DNA of 13,971 nt from an uncultured Sutterella sp. (GTDB taxonomy: Bacteria > Pseudomonadota > Gammaproteobacteria > Burkholderiales > Burkholderiaceae_F), in NCBI GenBank assembly GCA_900552545.1, contig USAL01000046.1, positions 1 to 13,971 of the forward strand, written 5' to 3'. Of this stretch, positions 1 through 6,328 are shown one piece after another. Below the pieces are notes generated by a model. It did no database searches, was not told where the DNA came from, and saw only the letters and a list, made by a program, of their open reading frames with translations. Numbering within the stretch: position 1 is the first letter of the stretch; every line of letters starts with the position of its first letter. The translations under genes were made by a program, and so were the position numbers.

Positions 1-852
1 TTCTCTTGAGACACCGCCGTCCAGAACGATTTCATCTCGACTCGCCCATGCGAATGCAGCCTGAAGCGCTGCTGCCTCTCGCGGATCCAATTGCGCAGGG
101 TCAATGACTTCGCCCTTGAGATAGACGATCCCTCGGTAGCCGACGCCACGGACCGTCATGCCGAGATGAGAGCCGTAAACTCGATCTTCGTGCTGATGCC
201 CGTGAAAGAGCCAGCGTACGCCGAGGCTCCTCGCCAATCGATCGATCGCGGCAAAGCCTTTGTGATGGCAGCCGGCTGCCTCGTGCGTGACGAGCACATC
301 GGCCTTTTGCTTGGCAAGCCCGTCGTAGACGCTCGGGAAGATCGACGAGCGGTGACGCCGCGGCAGTCCGCCGCGCCAGAGGTTCGAGCGCGGGCTGCGC
401 TTGATGAAGGACTGCGCAGAGCGATAGTTGGGCTCCAGATCCGGCATCCAGATCTGGCCGCGGAACACGCCGCCCAAGCCCGCAATGCGGATGCCGGCCA
501 CGTTGCCCACGCGGCCGTGCAGATTGCGCCCAGCAATCACGCCGTGCCAGAGGCGGTCGTAGTACTCCTCCGTGTCGGTGTCGTGGTTGCCGGGAATCCA
601 CCAGATCTGGGTGAGCGCAAGCGCAGGCGCCAGAAGCTTGTCGACTGCCTCGTGCGGCTGCAGATCGCCCAGGATCACGACGGCGTCCGGATGGTGCTTT
701 TCGACGGCCTCGTTGATGAAGCCAAATTCGCCGTGCGGATCGCCGCAAAAGAAGATCTTGGGCAGAGGCTTGCCGAAACGGCGTGTGTTCTTGGCCGCAT
801 TGCGGCGCGGATTGCGGCGCCGGGGCGACGATGACGTAGTTTGCTGACCCAT
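1..852 (-). CDS. Calcineurin-like metallophosphoesterase (3' end cut by window edge)
   Basis: This reading frame is open from ATG at 852 to the left edge (284 codons) with no stop, so the C-terminus is missing, although the catalytic domain looks complete. It shows the full metallophosphoesterase motif set: GDPHGE (D38, H40), LGD (61-63), GNHD (88-91), VTHEA (H190) and GHQH (218-221). These residues normally bind a two-metal centre that hydrolyses phosphoesters. The substrate cannot be told from sequence. The first ~32 residues are very basic (many Arg/Lys) and probably disordered. There is no signal peptide, so it is likely cytosolic. The start ATG shares its A with the TGA stop of the upstream WYL regulator (TGATG), which implies translational coupling in a two-gene operon. 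Family confidence is high; the role is unknown. Confidence 0.88.
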   Translation of the reverse strand, partial: MGQQTTSSSPRRRNPRRNAAKNTRRFGKPLPKIFFCGDPHGEFGFINEAVEKHHPDAVVILGDLQPHEAVDKLLAPALALTQIWWIPGNHDTDTEEYYDRLWHGVIAGRNLHGRVGNVAGIRIAGLGGVFRGQIWMPDLEPNYRSAQSFIKRSPRSNLWRGGLPRRHRSSIFPSVYDGLAKQKADVLVTHEAAGCHHKGFAAIDRLARSLGVRWLFHGHQHEDRVYGSHLGMTVRGVGYRGIVYLKGEVIDPAQLDPREAAALQAAFAWASRDEIVLDGGVSRE

Positions 853-1895
853 CACGCCTCTCCCCCGTCGCGGCCGCCGGCCTCGGTTGTCGCAGTCATT
901 CCATAGCCCGCGGCCATGCTTTTCAACTCATCCATGACGTAGCTTCTGAGCGATTCGGGCGAGGCGACGCGCGCGTGCGAGCCTAGGCTCAGCACGCGGC
1001 CCGCGAGCTCAATTTCGCTTGAGTAGGGCACTTCGAGCGTCATCGACCCGTCGCTGTGGCGCCGCGTCTGCTGATCCTTGTGCCAGATTTCGCTGCCGAC
1101 ATAGGGCGTCATGACGGAATCGATCTCGATCACGGCGTGCTTCAATTCGCCACCCGAGAAGATGCCGTAGCTCTTGTCGAGCGTCTCCTGGACAGTGCGC
1201 ATGGCGACGACGCGGCACTTCTTGGTAAGGATCTCAGCCGACAAAATGTTTTCGATATTGAATGTCCTCAGTCCCTCGACCTGATGGCACCACGCATCAA
1301 CGTACCAGTGGCTGCGGTAGTTCACGAGTCGAAGCGGGCTGATTTCACGGGCGTTTTCGGCGCCGCGCGAGCGGGTGTAGTAGGTGATGCGAAGACGGCG
1401 GCGCTTGCCGAGCGCTTCGCCCACGACGTCAAAGAAGGGAAGCTCGACGTGAACGTGCTCTTCGAGCACCACCTTCACGCGGCGCAGCAGGTCTCGGGCG
1501 GAGATTTTGTCGCCGCGCACGCAGGCCAGAAGCCGCGCGCGCAGGGCGCGCATATCGCTTGCGAGCACGGCGCGCTTGTCGGATTCGATCTCGCCCAATT
1601 CCTCGAGAATCGTCATCAGAACGCGCATCTCGTTGGCGGAATACCACGCCGAAGGGAGCTTTTCCTGCGACTTTTCGATCTGCCGGGCCGTACCCTTGGA
1701 GTCGTCGGAGTAGCAATACCCGCCCTTGGCGGCCGAATACACGATGGGCGCGCCCAACTGCTCTCGCATGTAGCGCAGATCTCTCTTCAACGTCGGCGCC
1801 GAGCACTGCAGCGTTGTTCTGAGCGTTTCAAAACCTACTACCCCTGCCTCCTGAATCATCTGATCGATGCGGAATAGCCGCATCGTGAAGGACAT
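852..1895 (-). CDS. WYL-domain transcriptional regulator with N-terminal winged HTH
   Basis: From the ATG at 1895 this is a 347-residue protein with the YafY/DeoR-like layout. A winged helix-turn-helix lies at about residues 5-62 (LFRIDQMIQEAG then TLKRDLRYMREQLG). A WYL ligand-sensing domain follows at about 165-225, with the core HWYVDAWC at 196-203. A C-terminal WCX-like extension completes it. Such proteins repress or activate neighbouring genes in response to nucleic-acid or nucleotide ligands; several related ones control phage-defence loci. The ligand here is unknown. The frame stays open upstream to 2144, but that stretch covers the lolA terminator and a TATAAT box, so the longer start is rejected. 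ATG at 1907 is an equally possible start, and neither has a clear Shine-Dalgarno. The gene is coupled to the metallophosphoesterase. Confidence 0.87.
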   Translation of the reverse strand: MSFTMRLFRIDQMIQEAGVVGFETLRTTLQCSAPTLKRDLRYMREQLGAPIVYSAAKGGYCYSDDSKGTARQIEKSQEKLPSAWYSANEMRVLMTILEELGEIESDKRAVLASDMRALRARLLACVRGDKISARDLLRRVKVVLEEHVHVELPFFDVVGEALGKRRRLRITYYTRSRGAENAREISPLRLVNYRSHWYVDAWCHQVEGLRTFNIENILSAEILTKKCRVVAMRTVQETLDKSYGIFSGGELKHAVIEIDSVMTPYVGSEIWHKDQQTRRHSDGSMTLEVPYSSEIELAGRVLSLGSHARVASPESLRSYVMDELKSMAAGYGMTATTEAGGRDGGEA

Positions 1896-1917
1896 GTGGG
1901 AACGCATTGTTCGTAAC

Positions 1918-1929
1918 ACAAAAATTTGT
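1918..1929. promoter_or_regulatory. Small AT-rich inverted repeat, possible autoregulatory operator
   Basis: ACAAA-AA-TTTGT forms two 5-bp arms around a 2-bp spacer. It lies between the putative -10 box and the start of the WYL regulator, roughly where transcription would start. The position suits an operator bound by the regulator itself, but nothing in the sequence proves binding. Confidence 0.25.
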
Positions 1930-1940
1930 ATGGTGTCTGC

Positions 1941-1946
1941 ATTATA
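1941..1946 (-). promoter_or_regulatory. Putative -10 box of the WYL regulator operon
   Basis: A perfect TATAAT on the minus strand sits about 35-45 bp upstream of the possible start codons at 1907 and 1895. No convincing -35 is seen at 17 bp, so an activator may be needed. Confidence 0.45.
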
Positions 1947-2049
1947 GGGGCGAAGACACCCGCCGTTTCCGCGCGGACGCTGCGATTGCGGAGTGTTTTT
2001 GTGTAATTGAAGGCGAACAAAAACGCTATGAAAAAATGAGCTTGAGCCC

Positions 2050-2083
2050 CGAAACAGGAAAGCCTCCCGGCGGGAGGCTCCTG
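2050..2083 (-). terminator. Rho-independent terminator of the ftsK-lolA operon
   Basis: Perfect 7-bp arms GCCTCCC/GGGAGGC flank a 3-nt loop at 2062-2078. The stem can be extended by CAGGA/TCCTG after a 2-nt bulge. On the minus strand the stem is followed by a U-rich tail (TTTCCTGTTT); the plus strand has no T-run. It lies about 100 bp after the lolA stop and faces the WYL promoter region. Confidence 0.6.
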
Positions 2084-2180
2084 ATGTAGTCAACAAGCGA
2101 GGAAAAAGAGTGCAAAAACAACGGCAAAACTGGGCTCGTGGCAAGAAGAGCCCTGCCGGGATCCCGAAACGCTCGACTTT

Positions 2181-2852
2181 TTAAGCGCCGTTGTCGTCCT
2201 TGAGCACGTCGGCTCCTTCGGGGATGGTGAAGGCAAACTGCTTTTCGTCCATACCCCCGTTGATCTCAAGGTCGGTGAGCGTCAACGCCGTCGTCTGTCC
2301 GAAATGGTCCTTCAGGCGCATCGCGGCAATGCGCCCCTTTGCGTCAAATCCGAGCTCAATTGCCGCATACGTCAGATCTTCGACCCTGGGCGTCGCGCGC
2401 ACCCAGACGAGCCCCTCGGCGGCGGGGAGATCCTTTAATTCAAACGAGGCGCCGATGTCGGCTTCGCCGAAAAGAATCGAGGCGGGCGTACTTGAAAGGG
2501 CCGAGGTGAGGCGCTTGATCGTCACCTGGTTCAAGTCCGGATCCCAGATGTAGATGCTCTTGGCATCCGAAACAATGCGCTGCGGATAGGGCGTCTTCAC
2601 GTTCCAGACGAAGCGCCCCGGGCGCATGAACGCGAAGTCGCCCTCGAGCGGCCCGTCGACCTTCTTGCCGTCCTTGCCAATCACGACCTGCGAGAAATGC
2701 CCCGAGGCCCGCACGGCGCTCTTGACGAAAGCTTCAAGCTGCTTCGAGCCCGACTTCTCCCCTGCAGCCGCAAGGGCATTGAGAGGAAACATCGAGGCAA
2801 GCGGCGCAACGCTGACGGCCGCGGCCGCCGCGATCAACATTCTTCGCTTCAC
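2181..2852 (-). CDS. lolA: Outer-membrane lipoprotein carrier protein LolA
   Basis: This is the periplasmic chaperone that takes lipoproteins from LolCDE at the inner membrane to LolB at the outer membrane. It has 223 residues, close to the family norm of about 200-220. A signal peptide (KRR, then a hydrophobic stretch ending near ALAAA at about residue 30) precedes the LolA fold. LolA-typical signatures include FSQ (53-55), RPGRFVWN (77-84), QRIVSD (91-96) and WDPDLNQV (103-110). The adjacent arginines resemble a weak Tat motif, but Sec export is expected. The GTG start is preferred because AGAAGG lies 6 nt upstream; an in-frame ATG at 2840 is the alternative. The GTG overlaps the ftsK TGA (GTGA), so translation is coupled to ftsK, a gene order known from betaproteobacteria. 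Confidence 0.93.
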   Translation of the reverse strand: MKRRMLIAAAAAVSVAPLASMFPLNALAAAGEKSGSKQLEAFVKSAVRASGHFSQVVIGKDGKKVDGPLEGDFAFMRPGRFVWNVKTPYPQRIVSDAKSIYIWDPDLNQVTIKRLTSALSSTPASILFGEADIGASFELKDLPAAEGLVWVRATPRVEDLTYAAIELGFDAKGRIAAMRLKDHFGQTTALTLTDLEINGGMDEKQFAFTIPEGADVLKDDNGA

Positions 2853-5284
2853 AACACACCTTCTTCGTGCTTGACGAGCACTTCGCGCTTACCCGCGGCA
2901 TTGGGCTTGCTCACGAGGCCGTCGGCCTCCATGCGCTCGAGCAGATTGGCCGCACGGTTGTAGCCGATTCCAAGGCGCCGCTGCACGTAGCTCGTCGAGG
3001 CGCGCTTTTCCTCGATCACGATCTTGGCGGCCTGATCGTAGAGCGGATCGACATCGTTGCTGCGGCTCAAGCCAAAGCCGCCCGAGGCGCCCTGTCCGCC
3101 CTCCTCTTCGGGGTCGGTGACGCCCTCGACGTACTCGGGCGCGCCCATCGACTTGAGCTCGGCCACGACGCGCAGCACTTCGTCTTCCTCGACCATGCAG
3201 CCCTGCACGCGCTGCGGCGATGCGCCGGGGCGCTTGAAGAGCATGTCGCCGCGCCCCAGCAGATCCTGCGCGCCCGTCTCGTCGAGCACCACCTGACTGT
3301 CGTAGCGGCTGCCGACCTGAAAGGCGATGCGCGCGACGATGTTGGCCTTGATGAGCGGCGTGACGATGTCCGCGCTCGGGCGCTGCGTGGCGAGCACGAG
3401 GTGAATGCCCGCGGCTCGGGCCTTCTGCGCCAGACGCATGATCTGGGTTTCGACCTGCTTGCGGTTGACGAGCATCAGGTCGGCGAGCTCGTCGATGAAG
3501 CAGACGATGTAGCTAAAGGGTTTGAGCGGCGTGTGCGGCTCGGGATTTTCGGGCGTGACATCAAATGGGTCCATAATCGGCTTGCCGTTTTTGATCGCCT
3601 CTTCGACCGTCTTGTTGAAGCTGTCGAAGCTGCGCACGCCGAGTTTTGCCATCAGGTGATAGCGCCGTTCCATCTCGGTCACGAGCCAGTTCAAGGCGTT
3701 GGAAGCCTTGTTCATGTCGGTCACCACCGGGCACAGCAGATGCGGGATGTCCTGATAGAGCGAAAACTCCACCGTCTTCGGGTCGATCAGTACGAGGCGC
3801 AGGCGCTCGGGCTCGTTTTTGTAGAGCAGCGACAGGATCATCGTGTTGATGCACACCGACTTGCCCGAGCCCGTCGTACCGCCCACGAGAAGGTGCGGGA
3901 GCTTTGCCAGATCAATCACCACAGGCTTGCCCGCGATGTCCTTGCCGAGCGCAAGCGACAGGGACGACTTGCTCGACTCGAAGTCGACGCTGCCGATGAT
4001 TTCGCGCAGATAGACGCTCAAGCGCTGCGAGCTGCCGTTGGGAATCTCAAGCCCCATGTAAGGCTTGCCGGGAATGACGGGAACGACGCGCACGGAGGGC
4101 ACGGCAAGCGCTCGCGAGAGATCCTTGCGGATGTCTTCGATCTGGCTTCCCTTGACGCCTGGACCGGGCTCAAGCCAGTACTGCGTGATGACGGGGCCAG
4201 CCTGTGCACCCACCACGGCGGCGTTGATGCGGTAGGCCTTGAGCTTGCTTTCGATGAGGCGGCTTGTGACGCGCACGGTCTCTTCGGAGATTCCCGCGCG
4301 GTTAGTGGCAGGCGCCTGCAACATGCTGATGCTCGGAAGAATGCTGCCGTCGTTGGCCTTGGGAAAGAGTTCAGGCTGACGCGCGGCAATATCGCGGTTT
4401 GAGGGCGTAGGCGTCGACTGGGGAAGCTCCACGTTGATCGCGCGCGTTTTTAGCTGCCGACCCTTTGCTTCTGGCGCAGCTTCAACTTCGGGCAATGCAG
4501 CCGCGACCTCGGGCGCTGCGGCATCGGAGACCTCCTTGGAAGACTTGGCTTCCTTTCCCTTTTTGACCGGACGCTTGAAGCTGATGAGCGCGCCAATCGA
4601 CTCCAGCACCGTGCCGATGCGCTCGGCAACGTCAAACCAAGAAAAACCAAAGACAAAGGAGGCGCCCACCGCCACGCAGACGAAGGCAACGAAGCTCGAG
4701 CCCCAGATGCCGAGGTACGGCGTCACCCACCCTGCAACATACTGCCCGTAGAGGCCACCCGCGCCAAGCGGAAGCTCTTCACCAACGTAGCCAAACTGCA
4801 AGCACTCGAGTCCCGAGGAAGCCGTGAGCAGAAGCACCATGCCGAAGGTGGCCGACACTGGGCGGATGCGCAGCATGATCGAGTCGCCGCGCGCCCAAAT
4901 GACACGCACGAGGCTCACCCCGGTTGCAAGGAGCGCCGCAACAATCCACCATGACGAGCGCCCCAAAAGCCAATAGAGAAAATCCGAAACCCAAGCGCCT
5001 ATCAGGCCGCAGAGATTTCGCGCGCCGACCGTGCCCGTAGCCGAAAAGCCGGGATCGGCAGCCGTGTAGGTTGCAAGCGCCGTAGCCAGAAGGACGGCAA
5101 GCACGATCGCGACGACCCAGCCCGCGCTCGCAAGCAGGTGCTTGAAAAACGCGCCCACAAGCGCTACGCGGCGCGAGCGGTTCACACGTGCCCGCTCGCG
5201 CTCGACCTGCTGTTCGGCGCGATCCTGCGCGGCTTTGTTTTCACGCCATTCGCTTGCGATGGCGGGTTTTTTGTTCTTCCTCAT
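2849..5284 (-). CDS. ftsK: DNA translocase FtsK (short type, 4 TM + motor + gamma)
   Basis: This septal motor pumps chromosome DNA toward dif during division and activates XerCD. Counting from ATG at 5284 gives 811 residues. About four membrane spans lie at roughly 54-72, 111-126, 143-162 and 192-214. A short charged, Ala/Glu-rich linker (about 235-300) is much smaller than that of E. coli FtsK. The motor carries Walker A GTTGSGKS (469-476), Walker B with FIDE (596-599) and ATQRPS (632-637). The C-terminal gamma winged helix (about 746-804) should read KOPS. The start is uncertain: the frame opens upstream to a TTG at 5338, but a TATAAT at 5294-5299 and the lack of any Shine-Dalgarno favour the ATG at 5284, perhaps with a very short leader. 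The gene overlaps lolA downstream and diverges from the thioredoxin-like gene. Confidence 0.95.
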   Translation of the reverse strand: MRKNKKPAIASEWRENKAAQDRAEQQVERERARVNRSRRVALVGAFFKHLLASAGWVVAIVLAVLLATALATYTAADPGFSATGTVGARNLCGLIGAWVSDFLYWLLGRSSWWIVAALLATGVSLVRVIWARGDSIMLRIRPVSATFGMVLLLTASSGLECLQFGYVGEELPLGAGGLYGQYVAGWVTPYLGIWGSSFVAFVCVAVGASFVFGFSWFDVAERIGTVLESIGALISFKRPVKKGKEAKSSKEVSDAAAPEVAAALPEVEAAPEAKGRQLKTRAINVELPQSTPTPSNRDIAARQPELFPKANDGSILPSISMLQAPATNRAGISEETVRVTSRLIESKLKAYRINAAVVGAQAGPVITQYWLEPGPGVKGSQIEDIRKDLSRALAVPSVRVVPVIPGKPYMGLEIPNGSSQRLSVYLREIIGSVDFESSKSSLSLALGKDIAGKPVVIDLAKLPHLLVGGTTGSGKSVCINTMILSLLYKNEPERLRLVLIDPKTVEFSLYQDIPHLLCPVVTDMNKASNALNWLVTEMERRYHLMAKLGVRSFDSFNKTVEEAIKNGKPIMDPFDVTPENPEPHTPLKPFSYIVCFIDELADLMLVNRKQVETQIMRLAQKARAAGIHLVLATQRPSADIVTPLIKANIVARIAFQVGSRYDSQVVLDETGAQDLLGRGDMLFKRPGASPQRVQGCMVEEDEVLRVVAELKSMGAPEYVEGVTDPEEEGGQGASGGFGLSRSNDVDPLYDQAAKIVIEEKRASTSYVQRRLGIGYNRAANLLERMEADGLVSKPNAAGKREVLVKHEEGVL

Positions 5285-5293
5285 AGTCGAAGC

Positions 5294-5322
5294 ATTATAC
5301 GAATGAGCCCCAAAGACCAAGA
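5294..5322 (-). promoter_or_regulatory. Putative ftsK-lolA promoter
   Basis: The minus strand reads TTCGTATAATG, with a consensus -10 at 5299-5294 and a weak -35 (TTGGTC) about 15 bp upstream. The predicted transcription start falls only a few bases before ATG 5284, so the mRNA would be nearly leaderless. The same 11-mer recurs at the MTase 1 promoter. Confidence 0.4.
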
Positions 5323-5467
5323 TGGTTAGCGTACCCAAGTTTTTGCAACAAAATCATGCCTTGAACACCGTTCCTCCGCGCCTTTTGTTAGCATGAACGC
5401 AACACGACCTGACAACCGCGTCCCGCGGTTTCTGTAGGTTTCGATTCTTTTTGAGTGAGGTATCGTG

Positions 5468-5797
5468 ATGAACAATGTACAAATGGTCAATGACCAGAAC
5501 TATGACGAAGTCGTCGGCAAGGCCACCAAGCCCGTCTTCCTTGCCATTGGCGCTATGTGGTGCGTCGACTGCAAACGCATCGCCCCCTTCTTCGGACAGT
5601 TTGCCGAGCAGTACTCCGACAAGCTTGTCTTCGCAAGCTGCAACTTCGACGAAAATCCCGGCATCAAGGAAAAGTTTGACGTGCGCCACATCCCAACCCT
5701 CGTGCTCATCAAGGACGGCAAGGTCGTCGATACGCTCGTCGAGCCCAAGAGCGTCGCTCCATTCAAGGAATTCGTCGAAAAGGCGCTCGCGCTCTGA
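5468..5797 (+). CDS. Thioredoxin-like protein with atypical CVDC active site
   Basis: This 109-residue single-domain thioredoxin fold aligns almost without gaps to E. coli TrxA. It has W31-C32-V33-D34-C35 at the active site and the cis-proline loop HIPTL (P76). It is probably cytosolic, as no signal peptide is seen, and would catalyse dithiol-disulfide exchange. The differences are striking: the buried Asp26 of TrxA is Ala here, the CGPC proline is Asp34, and there is an extra Cys58. ATG at 5468 is chosen because GAGG ends 7 nt upstream; a GTG at 5465 would add one residue but leaves only 4 nt. It diverges from ftsK across about 180 bp and precedes tRNA-Ala. It is unlikely to be the main thioredoxin; a specialised reductase or peroxiredoxin partner is possible. 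Confidence 0.88.
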   Translation: MNNVQMVNDQNYDEVVGKATKPVFLAIGAMWCVDCKRIAPFFGQFAEQYSDKLVFASCNFDENPGIKEKFDVRHIPTLVLIKDGKVVDTLVEPKSVAPFKEFVEKALAL

Positions 5798-5839
5798 TCG
5801 ATCCCCGTGCACTGGGCCGATTCCCCAGGCAACTTGCCG

Positions 5840-5874
5840 CGCGCAACGTATTGCGCGAAGGGACTTGCTTTTTT
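5840..5874 (+). terminator. Possible terminator after the thioredoxin-like gene
   Basis: CGCGCAA-CGTA-TTGCGCG makes a perfect 7-bp stem with a 4-nt loop at 5840-5857. The T-run (5869-5874) starts about 11 nt after the stem, so this is not a classical terminator and may be only a processing or pause hairpin. Confidence 0.3.
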
Positions 5875-5893
5875 AGGAAGGTTTCGGCACAAT
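5865..5893 (+). promoter_or_regulatory. Putative promoter of tRNA-Ala
   Basis: TTGCTT and CACAAT are separated by exactly 17 bp and followed by a GC-rich discriminator (ACGCGG), a pattern usual for stable-RNA promoters under stringent control. It predicts a 5' leader of about 50 nt before the mature tRNA. Confidence 0.4.
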
Positions 5894-5950
5894 ACGCGGT
5901 CTGAAGAAAGCGCGCACGGAATTCACGCGTTTTGACTTCTACCCAATTCT

Positions 5951-6026
5951 GGGGGTGTAGCTCAGCTGGGAGAGCGCTGCGTTCGCAATGCAGAGGTCAG
6001 GAGTTCGATCCTCCTCATCTCCACCA
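5951..6026 (+). tRNA. tRNA-Ala (anticodon CGC)
   Basis: A full 76-nt cloverleaf is visible. The acceptor GGGGGTG pairs with CATCTCC, the D-arm has GCTC/GAGC, the anticodon stem is CTGCG/TGCAG with loop TTCGCAA, and the T-arm is AGGAG-TTCGATC-CTCCT. The 3' CCA is encoded. The anticodon CGC reads GCG. The G3:U70 wobble pair, the main identity element for alanyl-tRNA synthetase, is present, and the discriminator base is A73, so the Ala assignment has two independent supports. Confidence 0.97.
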
Positions 6027-6032
6027 GACAAG

Positions 6033-6069
6033 AATCCGCGGATGTTCACAAACATCCGCGGATTTTTTT
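6033..6069 (+). terminator. Strong Rho-independent terminator of tRNA-Ala
   Basis: A perfect 14-bp stem (AATCCGCGGATGTT and its complement) with a CACA loop is followed directly by a run of seven T (6063-6069, the first two in the stem). It begins 7 nt after the CCA end of the tRNA. Confidence 0.93.
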
Positions 6070-6187
6070 ATTCCCGCCGATTTTCTTCTCTTCATCCGCC
6101 CCAGGGCTGCGACTTCGCACGCCCTTTCGCCCTGCCGCGGCGGCCTCGCACGGGCAGTCCTACCAGGCCCAATTGACGGCTGACCGT

Positions 6188-6217
6188 TTGGTCGAGGAAG
6201 GCTTTGTCGGTTATATT
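6188..6217 (+). promoter_or_regulatory. Putative promoter of the NSS transporter
   Basis: TATATT at 6212-6217 is a good -10, and TTGGTC lies 18 bp upstream. This would start the transcript near 6224 and give a leader of about 105 nt. A TTGACG at 6173 is too far upstream to serve this -10. Confidence 0.35.
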
Positions 6218-6229
6218 AGTTGTTTGCCG

Positions 6230-6322
6230 TTCGGGTTTATCGCCCGAAATCAACACAATCATCGGCTGCGGACACTCTCAAACCTCCTGTCCGCGGCCCA
6301 ACAAGAACAAACTCTCGGGAGA
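6230..6322 (+). promoter_or_regulatory. Structured 5' leader of the NSS transporter
   Basis: Two hairpins are visible. TTCGGG/CCCGAA (6230-6248, 7-nt loop) is followed by GCTGCGGACA/TGTCCGCGGC (6265-6297, 13-nt loop, one G-U pair). The Shine-Dalgarno GGGAGA is at 6317-6322. The CCCGA of the first hairpin (6243-6247) is also complementary to TCGGG at 6315-6319, which overlaps the Shine-Dalgarno. Two exclusive folds, one hiding the ribosome site, are therefore possible. It matches no riboswitch class known to me. Confidence 0.35.
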
Positions 6323-6328
6323 ATTCGT

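Noticed and set aside
91..834. 247-codon plus-strand frame at the left edge
   Set aside because: It is antisense to the metallophosphoesterase, whose five catalytic motifs are all in the minus frame.
1907..2144. N-terminal extension of the WYL regulator to 2144
   Set aside because: The extra residues are low quality and would be encoded through a terminator hairpin and a TATAAT box; the HTH begins just after 1895.
2157..2166. CGGGATCCCG palindrome after lolA as terminator
   Set aside because: It has no loop and no T-run; the hairpin at 2062-2078 is the better terminator.
2867..4402. 511-codon plus-strand open frame opposite ftsK
   Set aside because: It lies wholly antisense to the well-supported ftsK, its translation is rich in His, Arg, Asp and Ala without domain features, and GC-rich codon bias explains its length.
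5354..5812. 152-codon minus-strand frame opposite the thioredoxin-like gene
   Set aside because: Antisense shadow; the plus frame has the CxxC, cis-Pro and a Shine-Dalgarno.
5951..6069. tRNA-Ala as an integration site for an element
   Set aside because: No repeated 3' tRNA segment was seen elsewhere in the window and no integrase gene is present; the accessory block begins 3.3 kb away.
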